From Flavimobilis marinus (GTDB lineage Bacteria; Actinomycetota; Actinomycetes; Actinomycetales; Cellulomonadaceae), in the NCBI RefSeq assembly GCF_900113055.1, contig NZ_FONZ01000004.1, positions 184,344 to 248,343 on the forward strand: 64,000 bases of DNA, read 5' to 3'. Positions 10,259 to 24,660 of this stretch are shown piece by piece. The position numbers were made by a program, and so were the translations under genes. Within the stretch, counting starts at the first letter, position 1. Each line of letters opens with the position of its first letter. Below the pieces are notes generated by a model. That model ran no database searches. It was not told the DNA's origin and saw only the letters and a list, made by a program, of their open reading frames with translations.

Positions 10259-12448
10259 GTGACTGACACCATCGACGCGTCGGCTGCCCACGGCGGCGCG
10301 ATCTCCGCGATGCGGCTGCCCGAGCTCCAGCAGCTCGCCGGCTCGCTCGGGGTCAAGGGCACGTCCAAGATGCGCAAGGGGGACCTCGTCGAAGCCATCG
10401 CGGCCGCGCGGTCCGCCCAGCGCCCGCAGGGCAACGACGCCCCGGCGCAGGACAGCAGCCCGACCACCAAGCGTGCCCGCACCCGCCAGCGCGCCAGCGC
10501 CCAGCCGGAGACAGCGTCCGCCACGTCTGCTCCGGCCGAGCAGGCAGCGCCCGCCGCGCAGACGAACCAGCCCGCCGACGGGCAGGTGAGCAGCGGCGCC
10601 GAGGCGCCGGCTGCTCCCCAGGCGGCGCGCTCGGACGAGTCCGATGCGGAGCCCGCACGACGCTCGCAGCGTCGCGCCCAGGCGCCGGCCGGTCGGCCCG
10701 CACAGACTGCCGAGGCTGCCGAGCAGGCCGCGCGGGAGCGCGAGGAGGCCGCGCGCCAGCGCGCCGAGGCGCGGCTCGCCGCGCGGGGCGCCCGGACCGA
10801 GCGGAGCCAGCGGGACGCGGGCCAGGCGGAACCGGACGCCAGCGACGCCCGGGGCGGCGCCGACCGTCGCGCCGCCGTCGCCGCCGACCTCGCGTCGATC
10901 GAGCGCGGGCTCGACCGCAGCGAGCGCACCGACCGTGCCGAGCGCACCGACCGAGCCGAGCGCACCGAACGCACGGACCGCGCGGGTCGTCGGCGCCCGG
11001 TCAGCCAGGACGAGTCCCGCGCGCAGCGCGAGGACGGGGACGACGACCGCAGCGACAGCCGCCGCCAGCGCGACGAGCCCCGCCGCGGTGAGTCCAGCCG
11101 TGGCGATGAGCGGGACGACGCCGGTCGCGACGACGGCCCCGACACGGGTGACGACGACGAGCGCGGCGGTCGGCGACGTCGCGGCCGCGACCGCTACCGC
11201 GACCGCGGCACCAAGCGCGGGCGCGGCCGTTCCGCCGACGCCTACGACGACCTCGAGGTCACCGAGGACGACGTCCTGGTCCCCGTGGCGGGCATCCTCG
11301 ACCTGCACGACAGCTACGCGTTCGTGCGGACCACGGGCTACCTGCCGGGCCCGAGCGACGTGTACGTCTCGATGAACCAGGTCAAGAAGTACCACCTGCG
11401 CCGCGGCGACGCCGTCGCCGGCGCAGTCAAGGCGCCGCGCGACGGGGAGCCGCAGGGTGGCCGGCCGCGCGACAAGTACAACGCGCTGGTGCGCCTCGAC
11501 TCGATCAACGGCATGGAGCCGTCGGAGGCCGCGAGCCGGCCGGAGTTCTCGAAGCTGACGCCGCTGTACCCGCAGGACCGGCTGCGCCTGGAGAACCCCG
11601 CGGCCACCAAGCTCACGCCCCGCGTGATCGACATCGTCGCGCCCATCGGCAAGGGCCAGCGCGGCCTGATCGTCGCGCCCCCCAAGGCCGGCAAGACGAT
11701 CATCATGCAGCAGATCGCCAACTCGATCGCCGTGAACAACCCCGAGGTGCACCTGATGGTCGTCCTCGTGGACGAGCGTCCCGAGGAGGTCACCGACATG
11801 GAGCGGACGGTGCAGGGCGAGGTCATCGCCTCGACCTTCGACCGCCCCGCGTCCGACCACACGATCGTCGCCGAGCTCGCGATCGAGCGCGCCAAGCGCC
11901 TGGTCGAGATGGGCCAGGACGTCGTCGTGCTCCTGGACTCCCTCACGCGGCTGTCGCGCGCCTACAACCTGGCCGCTCCGGCGTCGGGCCGCATCCTGTC
12001 CGGGGGCGTGGACGCCTCGGCGCTGTACCCGCCCAAGAAGTTCTTCGGAGCCGCGCGCAACATAGAGGACGGCGGTTCGCTGACGATCCTGGCCTCCGCG
12101 CTCGTGGAGACCGGGTCCAAGATGGACGAGGTCATCTTCGAGGAGTTCAAGGGCACGGGGAACATGGAGCTGCGGCTGTCGCGCTCCCTCGCGGACAAGC
12201 GGATCTTCCCGGCGGTGGACGTCAACGCCTCGGGCACCCGCCGCGAGGAGATCCTCATGGGCGGCGACGAGCTCAAGATCGTGTGGAAGCTGCGCCGCGT
12301 CCTGAGCGGGCTCGACCAGCACCAGGCGATCGAGCTGCTGCTCGGCAAGATCAAGGCGACCAAGTCGAACGTCGAGTTCCTGCTCCAGGTGCAGAAGACC
12401 ACCCCGACGAACTCCCCCGAGGACGAGAGCGTCGGCAAGACGGTCTGA
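10259..12448 (+). CDS. rho: Transcription termination factor Rho with long Arg/Asp-rich insert
   Basis: Hexameric RNA-dependent ATPase that ends transcription. 729 residues against about 420 in E. coli. It opens with a Rho_N domain ([15 protein letters not shown], about 20-50), followed by about 280 residues of low-complexity Ala, Gln, Arg, Glu and Asp sequence. The cold-shock RNA-binding domain starts near 329 and the ATPase core follows, with Walker A APPKAGKT (about 474-481) and the Q-loop and R-loop region. Such inserts are known from Micrococcus and mycobacterial Rho and bind RNA. The start is GTG 10259 after GAGGAAAGG. Confidence 0.97.
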   Translation: MTDTIDASAAHGGAISAMRLPELQQLAGSLGVKGTSKMRKGDLVEAIAAARSAQRPQGNDAPAQDSSPTTKRARTRQRASAQPETASATSAPAEQAAPAAQTNQPADGQVSSGAEAPAAPQAARSDESDAEPARRSQRRAQAPAGRPAQTAEAAEQAAREREEAARQRAEARLAARGARTERSQRDAGQAEPDASDARGGADRRAAVAADLASIERGLDRSERTDRAERTDRAERTERTDRAGRRRPVSQDESRAQREDGDDDRSDSRRQRDEPRRGESSRGDERDDAGRDDGPDTGDDDERGGRRRRGRDRYRDRGTKRGRGRSADAYDDLEVTEDDVLVPVAGILDLHDSYAFVRTTGYLPGPSDVYVSMNQVKKYHLRRGDAVAGAVKAPRDGEPQGGRPRDKYNALVRLDSINGMEPSEAASRPEFSKLTPLYPQDRLRLENPAATKLTPRVIDIVAPIGKGQRGLIVAPPKAGKTIIMQQIANSIAVNNPEVHLMVVLVDERPEEVTDMERTVQGEVIASTFDRPASDHTIVAELAIERAKRLVEMGQDVVVLLDSLTRLSRAYNLAAPASGRILSGGVDASALYPPKKFFGAARNIEDGGSLTILASALVETGSKMDEVIFEEFKGTGNMELRLSRSLADKRIFPAVDVNASGTRREEILMGGDELKIVWKLRRVLSGLDQHQAIELLLGKIKATKSNVEFLLQVQKTTPTNSPEDESVGKTV
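10922..10972 (+). repeat. Short tandem repeat encoding ERTDRA hexapeptides in rho
   Basis: Two nearly identical 18-bp units (10922-10939 and 10940-10957), each starting GAGCGCACCGACCG, and a third partial unit (10958-10972) encode [17 protein letters not shown] within the Rho insert, at about residue 222. In-frame copy-number change would alter the length of the insert without breaking the gene. Confidence 0.7.
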
Positions 12449-12496
12449 GCGTCGGCCGAGTCGCTCACGTCACAGCCGCAGCACGTGCCCGCGTGT

Positions 12497-12502
12497 TAAA
12501 GT
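12497..12502 (+). promoter_or_regulatory. Probable -10 of the rpmE promoter
   Basis: TAAAGT lies 70 bases before the rpmE ATG in the rho-rpmE gap and fits the TANNNT form of actinobacterial housekeeping promoters. The -35 region is not clear. Confidence 0.4.
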
Positions 12503-12572
12503 TTCGGGCTGGCATGCGGTTCACGGGCGCCCGACCGCGCTCGACCCGGATGCAGAACCCCAAGGAGATCCC

Positions 12573-12788
12573 ATGAAGAAGGACATCCACCCGGAGTACG
12601 TGACCACCACGGTCGTGTGCACCTGTGGCAACACGTTCGAGACCCGCTCCACCCAGACGTCCGGCGAGATCCGGGCCGACGTGTGCAGCGCGTGCCACCC
12701 GTTCTACACGGGCAAGCAGAAGATCCTCGACACCGGTGGCCGTGTGGCCCGCTTCGAGGCCCGCTACGGCAAGAAGGCCGCCAACTAG
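12573..12788 (+). CDS. rpmE: 50S ribosomal protein L31, zinc-containing type
   Basis: 71 residues. It keeps the zinc-binding cysteines in CTCG and CSACHPF, so it is the C+ form of L31 rather than the zinc-independent paralogue. The C-terminal basic patch ARYGKKAA contacts rRNA. AAGGAG precedes the ATG. It lies between rho and prfA, as in most actinobacteria, and is followed by a strong hairpin. In other bacteria the zinc form is replaced under zinc limitation. Confidence 0.97.
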   Translation: MKKDIHPEYVTTTVVCTCGNTFETRSTQTSGEIRADVCSACHPFYTGKQKILDTGGRVARFEARYGKKAAN

Positions 12789-12796
12789 CGACCCCG

Positions 12797-12863
12797 CAGC
12801 GCCGGTGGTCCCACGACCGACAACCTCTCCAGGGGCAGTCGGCACCGGGGACCACCGGCGCTG
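12797..12863 (+). terminator. Probable terminator after rpmE
   Basis: A perfect 15-bp stem CAGCGCCGGTGGTCC (12797-12811) pairs with 12849-12863, across a 37-base loop with its own internal pairing, and is followed by TTGCTTT. It lies directly between rpmE and prfA. Confidence 0.65.
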
Positions 12864-12924
12864 TTGCTTTGTCCCGAGCACCTCTCCCGCGGGCCGTGCG
12901 CCCGCACCACCGACCGGAGACCCG

Positions 12925-14010
12925 ATGAGCGACGCCTTCGCAGCCGTCGAGCCGATGCTCGCCGAGCACGCCGAGATCGAGGCCCAGCTGGCCGACCCCG
13001 GCATCCATGCCGACGCGGGCCGTGCCCGCACGCTGGGACGGCGGTATGCAGAGCTCGGGCAGGTCGTCGCGGCCTACCGTGCCTGGCGCACGGCGGCGGA
13101 CGACGCGCAGGCCGCGGCCGAGATGGCTGCCGAGGACGCCGCCTTCGCCGCCGAGCTGCCGTCGCTGCAAGCGGCGGCGGACGCGGCTCACGAGAAGCTG
13201 CGCCGCGTCCTCGTGCCGCGTGACCCTGACGACGGCCGCGACGCGATCCTCGAGATCAAGGCCGGTGAGGGCGGTGCGGAGTCAGCCCTGTTCGCGGGCG
13301 ACCTGCTGCGCATGTACCTGCGCTACGCCGAGCGTCAGGGCTGGCGGACCGAGATCATCGAGGCGACCGAGTCCGACCTCGGCGGCTACAAGGACGTGCA
13401 GGTGGCGGTCAAGGCCCGGGGCACCGTGGCACCCGAGGACGGTGTGTGGGCGCACCTCAAGTACGAGGGGGGCGTGCATCGCGTGCAGCGTGTGCCCGTC
13501 ACCGAGTCCCAGGGCCGGATCCACACCTCCGCAGCCGGGGTGCTGGTGTTCCCCGAGGTCGAGGACCCGGGGGAGGTCGCGATCGAGGCCAACGACCTGC
13601 GCATCGACGTGTACCGGTCGTCGGGGCCGGGCGGGCAGTCCGTCAACACCACGGACTCAGCCGTGCGCATCACGCACCTGCCCACCGGCATCGTCGTGTC
13701 GATGCAGAACGAGAAGTCCCAGCTGCAGAACCGCGAGCAGGCCATGCGCGTGCTGCGGGCGCGGATACTCGCCCAGCAGGCCGAGCAGCAGGCGGCTGCG
13801 GCCAACGACCTGCGTCGTTCCCAGGTGCGCACCGTCGACCGTTCCGAGCGCATCCGCACCTACAACTTCCCCGAGAACCGGATCGCCGACCACCGCACCG
13901 GGTACAAGGCCTACAACCTCGACACCGTGCTGGACGGCGACCTCGGGCCGGTCGTCGCTTCGGCGATCGAGGCGGACGAGGCCGCCCGGCTCCTGGCCGC
14001 CGGCTCGTGA
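12925..14010 (+). CDS. prfA: Peptide chain release factor 1
   Basis: Recognises UAA and UAG stop codons and triggers peptide release. 361 residues with the RF1 layout: an N-terminal helical domain, the codon-reading motif region VPVTESQGR (PVT in place of the common PAT), and the catalytic GGQ in [10 protein letters not shown], whose glutamine is the substrate of the neighbouring PrmC. The ATG at 12925 has GGAG upstream. The stop overlaps the prmC start by four bases. Confidence 0.97.
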   Translation: MSDAFAAVEPMLAEHAEIEAQLADPGIHADAGRARTLGRRYAELGQVVAAYRAWRTAADDAQAAAEMAAEDAAFAAELPSLQAAADAAHEKLRRVLVPRDPDDGRDAILEIKAGEGGAESALFAGDLLRMYLRYAERQGWRTEIIEATESDLGGYKDVQVAVKARGTVAPEDGVWAHLKYEGGVHRVQRVPVTESQGRIHTSAAGVLVFPEVEDPGEVAIEANDLRIDVYRSSGPGGQSVNTTDSAVRITHLPTGIVVSMQNEKSQLQNREQAMRVLRARILAQQAEQQAAAANDLRRSQVRTVDRSERIRTYNFPENRIADHRTGYKAYNLDTVLDGDLGPVVASAIEADEAARLLAAGS

Positions 14011-14948
14011 GCTCGGCCGCCACGCCCCGCACGTTCCGCACGCCCCAGCCGGGCGAGGACGTCCGCTCGGTCCTTCACGACGTCGCTGGGCACCTGCGCG
14101 CCGCCGGGGTGCCCAGCCCGCAGGTCGACGCGGAGCTCCTCGTCTGCCACGCCTACGGCGTCACCCGGGCCGAGCTCCTGCAGGCGTCGATCCTGCGCCG
14201 GCCGCTCGGCGCGCTGGGCGACGACGCGGGCCTCGCCTCGCTCGTGACCCGGCGTGCGGCCCGGGAGCCGCTGCAGCACCTGACCGGGCGCGCCCCCTTC
14301 CGCACGGTCGAGCTCGCCGTCGGCCCCGGGGTCTTCGTGCCTCGGCCCGAGACCGAGCAGGTCGCTCAGGTCGCGATCGACGAGGTGCTGGCGCGCGTGC
14401 GTGCGGCCGGGACCGCCCGCGTGGTGGACCTCTGCACGGGATCGGGAGCGATCGCGCTCGCCGTGGCGACGGAGGTCCCCGGCGCCGAGGTCTGGGCGGT
14501 CGAGCTCGACGGCGCGGCCCACGCGTGGGCGGAGCGCAACCTTGACGGCACCGGCGTCCACCTCGTGCGCGGGGACGCGCGGACCGCCCTGAGTGAGCTC
14601 GACGGCACCTGTGACGTCGTCGTCTCCAACCCGCCCTACGTCCCGCCGGGTGCGGTGCCCCGCGAGCCGGAGGTCGCGGACCACGATCCCGCGGTCGCCC
14701 TGTACGGCCTGGGCGCGGACGGTCTCGAGGTGCCGCGTGGCATCAGCGACGCCGCCGCACGCCTGCTCCGGCCCGGCGGGCTGCTCGTCCTCGAGCACGC
14801 CGAGGTCCAGTCGGCGGCGGCGCGCGCGATGGTGCTCGACACCGGGGTGCTCGTCGGGCCCCGGACCCTCCCGGACCTCGCGGGCCGCGACCGGATGGTC
14901 GTGGCGCGCCGGGACGCCCCGGTCGACGTGGCAGACTCGCCGTCGTGA
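14007..14948 (+). CDS. prmC: Release factor glutamine methyltransferase
   Basis: Methylates the GGQ glutamine of release factors with S-adenosylmethionine. 313 residues: N-terminal five-helix domain, FVPRPETE motif, SAM motif [14 protein letters not shown] and the catalytic NPPY in [10 protein letters not shown]. The GTG start at 14007 overlaps the prfA stop (GTGA), and its own stop overlaps tsaC in the same way. Enzyme and substrate genes are thus translationally coupled. Confidence 0.96.
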   Translation: MSSAATPRTFRTPQPGEDVRSVLHDVAGHLRAAGVPSPQVDAELLVCHAYGVTRAELLQASILRRPLGALGDDAGLASLVTRRAAREPLQHLTGRAPFRTVELAVGPGVFVPRPETEQVAQVAIDEVLARVRAAGTARVVDLCTGSGAIALAVATEVPGAEVWAVELDGAAHAWAERNLDGTGVHLVRGDARTALSELDGTCDVVVSNPPYVPPGAVPREPEVADHDPAVALYGLGADGLEVPRGISDAAARLLRPGGLLVLEHAEVQSAAARAMVLDTGVLVGPRTLPDLAGRDRMVVARRDAPVDVADSPS

Positions 14949-15604
14949 CCCAGATCCTCCACGACGTCACCGACCCGCTCACCTGGGGGCCCGCCCTCGA
15001 CGAGGCCGTCTCGGCCGTCGGGCGCGGCGCCCTGGTCGTGCTGCCGACCGACACCGTGTACGGGATCGGTGCGGACGCCTTCGCGCCGGCCGCCGTGGCC
15101 GCGCTCCTCGCAGCGAAGGGGCGGGGGCGACAGATGCCTCCGCCGGTGCTCGTGCCGGACCTGCGCACGCTGGACGGCCTGGCCACGGACGTGCCGGACG
15201 GCGCGCGCCGGCTCGCCGAGGCCTTCTGGCCTGGTGGGCTGACCCTGATCTGCCGCGCGCAGCCGTCGCTGATGTGGGACCTCGGCGAGACGCGCGGCAC
15301 CGTCGCGCTGCGGATGCCCGACCACCCCGCGGCGCTCGCGCTGCTGCGGCGCACCGGGCCCATGGCGGTCTCGAGCGCCAACAAGACCGGCAGGCCCGCC
15401 GCGACGACCGCGGCCGAGGCGAGCGACCAGCTCGGGGTCGCGGTGCAGGTGTACCTCGACGGCGGTGCGGCGCCCGGCGGCGTCGCCTCGACGATCGTCG
15501 ACGCGACGGGGGACACGCTGCGCGTCGTCCGGGACGGTGCCGCGACGCTCGCGATGCTCCGCGAGGTCACCGACGTGCTCGGGCGGGAGGCCGACCCGAC
15601 GTGA
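14945..15604 (+). CDS. tsaC: Threonylcarbamoyl-AMP synthase (Sua5/YrdC family)
   Basis: Makes L-threonylcarbamoyl-AMP from threonine, bicarbonate and ATP for the t6A modification of ANN-decoding tRNAs. 219 residues with the YrdC fold: LPTDTVYGIGADAF, an AAKGRGRQMPPPV nucleotide loop (the usual KxR region), TVALRMPDHP and SSANKTGRPA. It is short, so it is YrdC-like without a full Sua5 C-terminal domain. GTG start, overlapping prmC and wecA by four bases on either side. Confidence 0.94.
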   Translation: MTQILHDVTDPLTWGPALDEAVSAVGRGALVVLPTDTVYGIGADAFAPAAVAALLAAKGRGRQMPPPVLVPDLRTLDGLATDVPDGARRLAEAFWPGGLTLICRAQPSLMWDLGETRGTVALRMPDHPAALALLRRTGPMAVSSANKTGRPAATTAAEASDQLGVAVQVYLDGGAAPGGVASTIVDATGDTLRVVRDGAATLAMLREVTDVLGREADPT

Positions 15605-16716
15605 GGGTGTACCTCCTGGTCATGCTCGTCGCCGCCGTCGTCACCTACCTGACGACACCGCTGGCGCGCTGGGTCGCGATCCGCACCGGGGCCGTCACCG
15701 CCCTGCGGGCCAGGGACGTGCACGCGGTGCCCACGCCCCGCCTCGGCGGGCTCGCGATGCTTGCCGGCATCGCCGTGGCGCTGCTGTTCGCCTCCCGGAT
15801 CCCGTTCCTGGCCGGGGTGTTCACGGCGTCGAACGAGGCGTGGGCGATCCTCACGGGGGCGACCCTGGTGTGCCTCCTCGGGATCGCGGACGACATCTGG
15901 GACCTGGACTGGATGACGAAGCTGGTGGGGCAGGTCCTCGCCGCCGGGCTCATGGCCTGGCAGGGCGTCCAGCTGATCACCGTCCCGATCGCCGGCGTCA
16001 CCATCGGCTCGAGCCGGCTGTCGCTCGTGGCGACCGTCCTCGTCGTCGTCGTCGCGATGAACGCGGTCAACTTCGTCGACGGGCTCGACGGCCTGGCCGC
16101 CGGGCTCATCGCGATCGGTGGGGCCGCGTTCTTCGGCTACACCTACCTCCTGACGCAGGACGCGAGCCCGTCCGACTACTCCGACCTCGCGAGCCTCGTC
16201 ACCGTGGTCCTGGTCGGGGCGTGCCTGGGCTTCCTGCCGCACAACTTCCACCCGTCGCGGATCTTCATGGGGGACTCGGGATCGATGCTGATCGGGCTCA
16301 CCATCGCCGCGGCAGCGATCGTCGTCACGGGCAGGATCGACCCCGAGCGCGTGTCCGAGGGCCAGTCGATCCCCGCCTTCCTGCCGATCCTCATCCCGCT
16401 GGCCGTCCTCGTGCTCCCGCTGCTCGACATGATCCTGGCGGTCGTCCGCCGGCTGCTGGCCGGCAAGTCGCCGTTCCACCCCGACCGCATGCACCTGCAC
16501 CACCGGCTGCTCGCGCTCGGCCACACCCATCGCCGCGCCGTGCTGATCATGTACCTGTGGACCGCGGTGTTCGCGTTCGGGTGCGCCGCGCTCATCCTCT
16601 TCACCCCGGCGCAGGTCGTGGCGGGCCTCGTCGTCGCCTTCCTGGCCGCCCTGGCGCTGACGCTGGGACCCCTGCGCGGCTCGGGTAAGGTCCCAGAGCA
16701 TGAGCGCACCCACTGA
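15601..16716 (+). CDS. wecA: Undecaprenyl/decaprenyl-phosphate GlcNAc-1-phosphate transferase (WecA/Rfe)
   Basis: Transfers GlcNAc-1-phosphate to a polyprenyl phosphate, the first step of cell-wall linker or teichoic-type polymer synthesis at the membrane. 371 residues with about eleven hydrophobic helices. The family signatures are in order: the aspartate pair in GIADDIWDLDW, NAVNFVDGLDGLAAG, FMGDSGSM and the histidine motif MHLHHRLL. The GTG at 15601 overlaps the tsaC stop. Its position before the atp operon matches rfe (Rv1302) of M. tuberculosis. Confidence 0.93.
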   Translation: MRVYLLVMLVAAVVTYLTTPLARWVAIRTGAVTALRARDVHAVPTPRLGGLAMLAGIAVALLFASRIPFLAGVFTASNEAWAILTGATLVCLLGIADDIWDLDWMTKLVGQVLAAGLMAWQGVQLITVPIAGVTIGSSRLSLVATVLVVVVAMNAVNFVDGLDGLAAGLIAIGGAAFFGYTYLLTQDASPSDYSDLASLVTVVLVGACLGFLPHNFHPSRIFMGDSGSMLIGLTIAAAAIVVTGRIDPERVSEGQSIPAFLPILIPLAVLVLPLLDMILAVVRRLLAGKSPFHPDRMHLHHRLLALGHTHRRAVLIMYLWTAVFAFGCAALILFTPAQVVAGLVVAFLAALALTLGPLRGSGKVPEHERTH

Positions 16717-17140
16717 CCCGTCCGACGCCCGCCGCACCTACGGGGGAGTGCTCCGCGACGTCACCGTGTTCGTCGTCGTCCTCACCGTGCTCGGCGTAGC
16801 CGGAGGCGCCCTGGTGGGCGGCACGGCCGGAGTCTGGGGCGCCCTCGTCGGTGCCGGGATCGCTGCGGTCTTCTCGCTCTCGACCGCGTACATCATGTGG
16901 GCGACCGCGGCGAAGCCGATGCACGTGATGAACGCGTGGCTCGTCGGAGCCTGGCTGGGCAAGATGGCGCTGCTCCTCGTCGCCCTCGTCCTGCTGCGCG
17001 GCGCCGAGTTCTACCACCCGGGAGTCCTGTTCGTGGTGCTCACGCTCGCGATCCTCGGCTCGCTGGCCGTCGAGTACCGCGCGTTGGCGTCCGCGCGCAT
17101 CCCGCATGTCGATCCGGAGTCTCGCGATACGTTAGGCTGA
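16700..17140 (+). CDS. AtpI-like membrane protein preceding the ATP synthase operon
   Basis: 146 residues with four predicted helices (about residues 20-40, 44-66, 79-99 and 104-122). It overlaps wecA by 17 bases and lies directly before atpB, the place of atpI. AtpI helps assemble the c-ring in some bacteria. Sequence conservation is low, so the call rests on size, topology and place. Confidence 0.75.
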   Translation: MSAPTDPSDARRTYGGVLRDVTVFVVVLTVLGVAGGALVGGTAGVWGALVGAGIAAVFSLSTAYIMWATAAKPMHVMNAWLVGAWLGKMALLLVALVLLRGAEFYHPGVLFVVLTLAILGSLAVEYRALASARIPHVDPESRDTLG

Positions 17141-17216
17141 CCTCCAGATCCGACAATGCCGTCCGACGACCCGCGCCCAGCGCCACGTTGGCCTACGACA
17201 CGTTTGGGAGTCCGCC

Positions 17217-18916
<1,700 letters not shown>

Positions 18917-18917
<1 letters not shown>

Positions 18918-19732
18918 TGCGCGGTACCAGTCAGCGTTCGCTCGACGCAGTCCTCGACCAGGTGCGCCCGGTCCTGGACGCGGCCGGGGCGGAGACGGTC
19001 GCGCTCGGCGAGCAGCTGTTCGCCGTGCTCGACGCCGTCGACGCGTCGTCGTCGCTGCGTCGTGGCCTCGCGGACCCGTCCCGGGACGCGGCCGACAAGG
19101 CCGGTCTCGTGCGGGGCCTGCTGGGCGAGCGGTTCGATGCCCGCGTGGTGGACGCCGTCGTGGCGCTCGTCACGCAGCGCTGGACGGCCGACGCCGACCT
19201 CGCGACCGCGGTCGAGGCGCTGGCGGTCGAGGCGACCCTGACCGACGCCGAGCGGCGCGAGCAGCTCGCGACGGTCGAGGACGAGCTGTTCACGATCACC
19301 CGGTCGTTGATCGGCTCGCGGGAGGCCCGGGCCGCGCTGACGGAGCCGGGCATCACCCCGGAGCGTCGCGTGGGGCTGCTGCGCGCGGTGCTCGACGGCC
19401 GCGGCGACGCGGTCACCCAGGCGCTCGCCGAGCGGGCGACGCTGCGACCGCGAGGTCGCCGCTTCGTCGCGACGCTCGACTGGTACGGCCAGATCGCCGC
19501 CACGATGCGCAGCCGCCTCATCGCGACCGTGCACTCGGGCACCTCGCTCGACGCGGCCCAGGTCGCACGGCTCGAGTCGCTGCTCGCCCAGGCGTACGGC
19601 CGCTCCATCCAGCTCAACCTGGTGCACGACCCCTCGCTGCTCGCAGGCCTGCGCATCCAGGTCGGCGACGAGGTCGTCGACGCGACCGTCCTGACCCGGC
19701 TCGCGGACGCGCGCCGACGTCTTGCCGGCTGA
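18917..19732 (+). CDS. atpH: ATP synthase F1 subunit delta
   Basis: Joins the b stalk to the top of F1. 271 residues, the longer actinobacterial form (E. coli delta has 177), with an N-terminal helical bundle and the C-terminal conserved VTLHSGTSLDAAQVARLE-type segment followed by GLRIQVGDEVVDATVLTRL. ATG 18917 is preferred over GTG 18914 because AAGGAG (18906-18911) is at a better distance from it. Confidence 0.95.
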
Positions 19733-19822
19733 CCGGCGCCCACCAGCACACCCCGCGGAGCCCCAGGCCCGCACCGGAAGACTTACGACCGCATCCCATG
19801 CAGTCATGACAGGAGAAGAGCA

Positions 19823-21454
19823 ATGGCTGAGCTGACGATCCGCCCGGAGGAGATCAGGGCCGCGCTGGACAGCTTCGTGAAGTCCTACGAGCCCAAGCAG
19901 GCCGTGTCCGAGGAAGTCGGTCGCGTCACCCTCGCGGGCGACGGCATCGCCCAGGTCGAGGGCCTGCCCGGCGCGATGGCGAACGAGCTGCTGCGCTTCG
20001 AGGACGGCACCCTCGGTCTCGCCCTCAACCTGGACGTGCGGGAGATCGGCGTCGTCGTGCTCGGTGAGTTCACCGGCATCGAAGAGGGCCAGATCGTCCA
20101 CCGCACGGGCGAGGTCCTGTCGGTCGCCGTCGGCGACGGCTACCTCGGTCGCGTGGTCGACCCCCTCGGGAACCCGATCGACGGCCTGGGCGACGTGGAG
20201 ACCGACGCGCGCCGCGCCCTCGAGCTCCAGGCCCCCGGCGTCATGGCCCGCAAGTCGGTGCACGAGCCGCTGCAGACCGGGCTCAAGGCGATCGACGCGA
20301 TGATCCCGATCGGCCGCGGCCAGCGTCAGCTGATCATCGGTGACCGCCAGACCGGCAAGACGGCGATCGCGATCGACACGATCATCAACCAGAAGGCGAA
20401 CTGGGAGACCGGCGACCCGAGCAAGCAGGTCCGCTGCATCTACGTCGCGATCGGCCAGAAGGGCTCCACGATCGCCGCCGTGCGCGGCGCCCTCGAGGAG
20501 GCCGGTGCGCTCGAGTACACGACGATCGTCGCGGCTCCCGCCTCCGACCCCGCGGGCTTCAAGTACCTCGCGCCGTACACCGGCTCGGCCATCGGCCAGC
20601 ACTGGATGTACCAGGGCAAGCACGTCCTGATCGTGTTCGACGACCTCTCGAAGCAGGCCGAGGCGTACCGCGCCGTGTCGCTGCTGCTGCGTCGTCCGCC
20701 GGGCCGCGAGGCCTACCCGGGTGACGTCTTCTACCTGCACTCCCGTCTGCTCGAGCGTTGTGCCAAGCTCTCGGACGAGCTCGGTGCCGGCTCGATGACC
20801 GGCCTACCGCTCATCGAGACCAAGGCGAACGACGTGTCGGCGTACATCCCGACCAACGTCATCTCGATCACCGACGGTCAGATCTTCCTGCAGTCGGACC
20901 TCTTCAACGCTGACCAGCGCCCCGCAGTCGACGTCGGCATCTCGGTGTCCCGCGTCGGTGGCTCGGCCCAGGTCAAGGCGATGAAGAAGGTCTCGGGCAC
21001 GCTGAAGCTCGACCTCGCGCAGTTCCGGTCTCTCGAGGCCTTCGCGATGTTCGCCTCGGACCTCGACGCCGCGTCGAAGGCCCAGCTCACCCGCGGCGCG
21101 CGTCTGATGGAGCTGCTCAAGCAGCCCCAGTACACGCCGTACCCGGTCGAGGACCAGGTCGCGTCCATCTGGGCGGGCACCAAGGGCAAGCTCGACGACG
21201 TCCCGCTCGAGGACGTCCGCCGCTTCGAGACCGAGCTGCTCGACCACCTGCGCCGCAACACCGAGGTGCTCAGCACCATCGGTTCCACGGGCAAGCTCGA
21301 GAGCGACACCGAGCAGGCGCTCGAGTCGGCCATCGAGACGTTCCGTCAGGGCTTCCTCAAGGCTGACGGCACCCCCCTCGTGGGCGGCGCCGACGACGAG
21401 GCGGACGGCGTTCCTGTCGAGCAGGAGCAGATCGTCCGGCAGAAGAAGGCCTGA
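19823..21454 (+). CDS. atpA: ATP synthase F1 subunit alpha
   Basis: Non-catalytic nucleotide-binding subunit of the F1 head. 543 residues, with Walker [14 protein letters not shown] (about 171), the Walker B strand [11 protein letters not shown], and the arginine-finger region [12 protein letters not shown]. The ATG follows AGGAG (19812-19816). The C-terminal extension after residue 505 is acidic and ends in QKKA, as in other actinobacterial alpha subunits. Confidence 0.98.
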   Translation: MAELTIRPEEIRAALDSFVKSYEPKQAVSEEVGRVTLAGDGIAQVEGLPGAMANELLRFEDGTLGLALNLDVREIGVVVLGEFTGIEEGQIVHRTGEVLSVAVGDGYLGRVVDPLGNPIDGLGDVETDARRALELQAPGVMARKSVHEPLQTGLKAIDAMIPIGRGQRQLIIGDRQTGKTAIAIDTIINQKANWETGDPSKQVRCIYVAIGQKGSTIAAVRGALEEAGALEYTTIVAAPASDPAGFKYLAPYTGSAIGQHWMYQGKHVLIVFDDLSKQAEAYRAVSLLLRRPPGREAYPGDVFYLHSRLLERCAKLSDELGAGSMTGLPLIETKANDVSAYIPTNVISITDGQIFLQSDLFNADQRPAVDVGISVSRVGGSAQVKAMKKVSGTLKLDLAQFRSLEAFAMFASDLDAASKAQLTRGARLMELLKQPQYTPYPVEDQVASIWAGTKGKLDDVPLEDVRRFETELLDHLRRNTEVLSTIGSTGKLESDTEQALESAIETFRQGFLKADGTPLVGGADDEADGVPVEQEQIVRQKKA

Positions 21455-21457
21455 CGC

Positions 21458-23906
<2,449 letters not shown>

Positions 23907-23950
23907 CCGACGTCGTCTCCCTTCATCGCGTCGATAGACAGGAGTCACCC

Positions 23951-24223
23951 GTGGCAGAGCTTGACGTCGAACTGGTCGCCGCCGACCGCAGCGTGTGGTC
24001 GGGCGCGGCCCGCGCGGTCAACGCGCCGGCGTCCGAGGGACAGGTGGGTATCCTCCCCGGGCACACGCCGCTCCTCGCGCTGCTCAAGGGCGGGGTCGTG
24101 CACGTGACCCCGACGTCGGGCGCGGCGCTCGACTTCACTGTCACGGGTGGCTTCCTGTCCGTCGACGCCGACCGCGTCACGATCGTCGCGGACTCGGTCG
24201 AGACCGGGCGCACGCCCGCCTGA
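23951..24223 (+). CDS. atpC: ATP synthase F1 subunit epsilon, short form
   Basis: 90 residues, covering only the N-terminal beta-sandwich (VELVAADRSVWSGAA, GILPGHTPLLALLKGG, GGFLSVDADRVTIVAD). The C-terminal two-helix domain found in E. coli epsilon (about 138 residues) is missing, and the gene stops cleanly at 24223. That domain gives self-inhibition of ATP hydrolysis in many bacteria. GTG start with CAGGAG upstream. Confidence 0.94.
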   Translation: MAELDVELVAADRSVWSGAARAVNAPASEGQVGILPGHTPLLALLKGGVVHVTPTSGAALDFTVTGGFLSVDADRVTIVADSVETGRTPA

Positions 24224-24227
24224 CGCC

Positions 24228-24641
24228 ATGGACACGGTCGGGTGGGTGCTGCTGGGCGTGGTGCTCCTCGGGGTGCTGCTCGCAGCGCTCGCCACGTCCC
24301 GCACCCGAACGCTGACCGGCCGCGTGGGATCCTTCGACTGTGCTGTCAGGCACCCAGGTCGCACCAGCGGTGCGCTCACTCCGGGCGTCGCGCACTACGG
24401 TGTCGGGCGCCTGGACTGGTGGCGGGTGCGCTCGCTCAGCCCGCGCCCCGCGAGCACCTGGCAGCGCTCGGAGCTCCGGGTCGTGGACCGTGAGCCGGTC
24501 GGCCCGCACAGCGAGCACCTGCTCGTGCACTGCTGGTACTCGGGCGAGCCGCTCGAGCTGGAGATGTCCTCTGCCGCGTACGCCGGCCTGACGTCGTGGC
24601 TCGAGGCGGCACCGCCCCGCGAGCACGGCATCGTCGCGTGA
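24228..24641 (+). CDS. DUF2550-family membrane-anchored protein
   Basis: 137 residues. One N-terminal helix (about 4-24) is followed by a beta-rich domain containing [21 protein letters not shown] and [17 protein letters not shown]. This matches the DUF2550 proteins found after atpC in actinobacteria (Rv1312 in M. tuberculosis). The function is unknown. The ATG is four bases after the atpC stop. Confidence 0.85.
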   Translation: MDTVGWVLLGVVLLGVLLAALATSRTRTLTGRVGSFDCAVRHPGRTSGALTPGVAHYGVGRLDWWRVRSLSPRPASTWQRSELRVVDREPVGPHSEHLLVHCWYSGEPLELEMSSAAYAGLTSWLEAAPPREHGIVA

Positions 24642-24660
24642 CGGACGAGGAGGACTTCGG

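Noticed and set aside
12428..12476. Terminator between rho and rpmE
   Set aside because: TGAGCG and CGCTCA form only a six-bp stem around a weak loop, with no T tract. Not strong enough to call.
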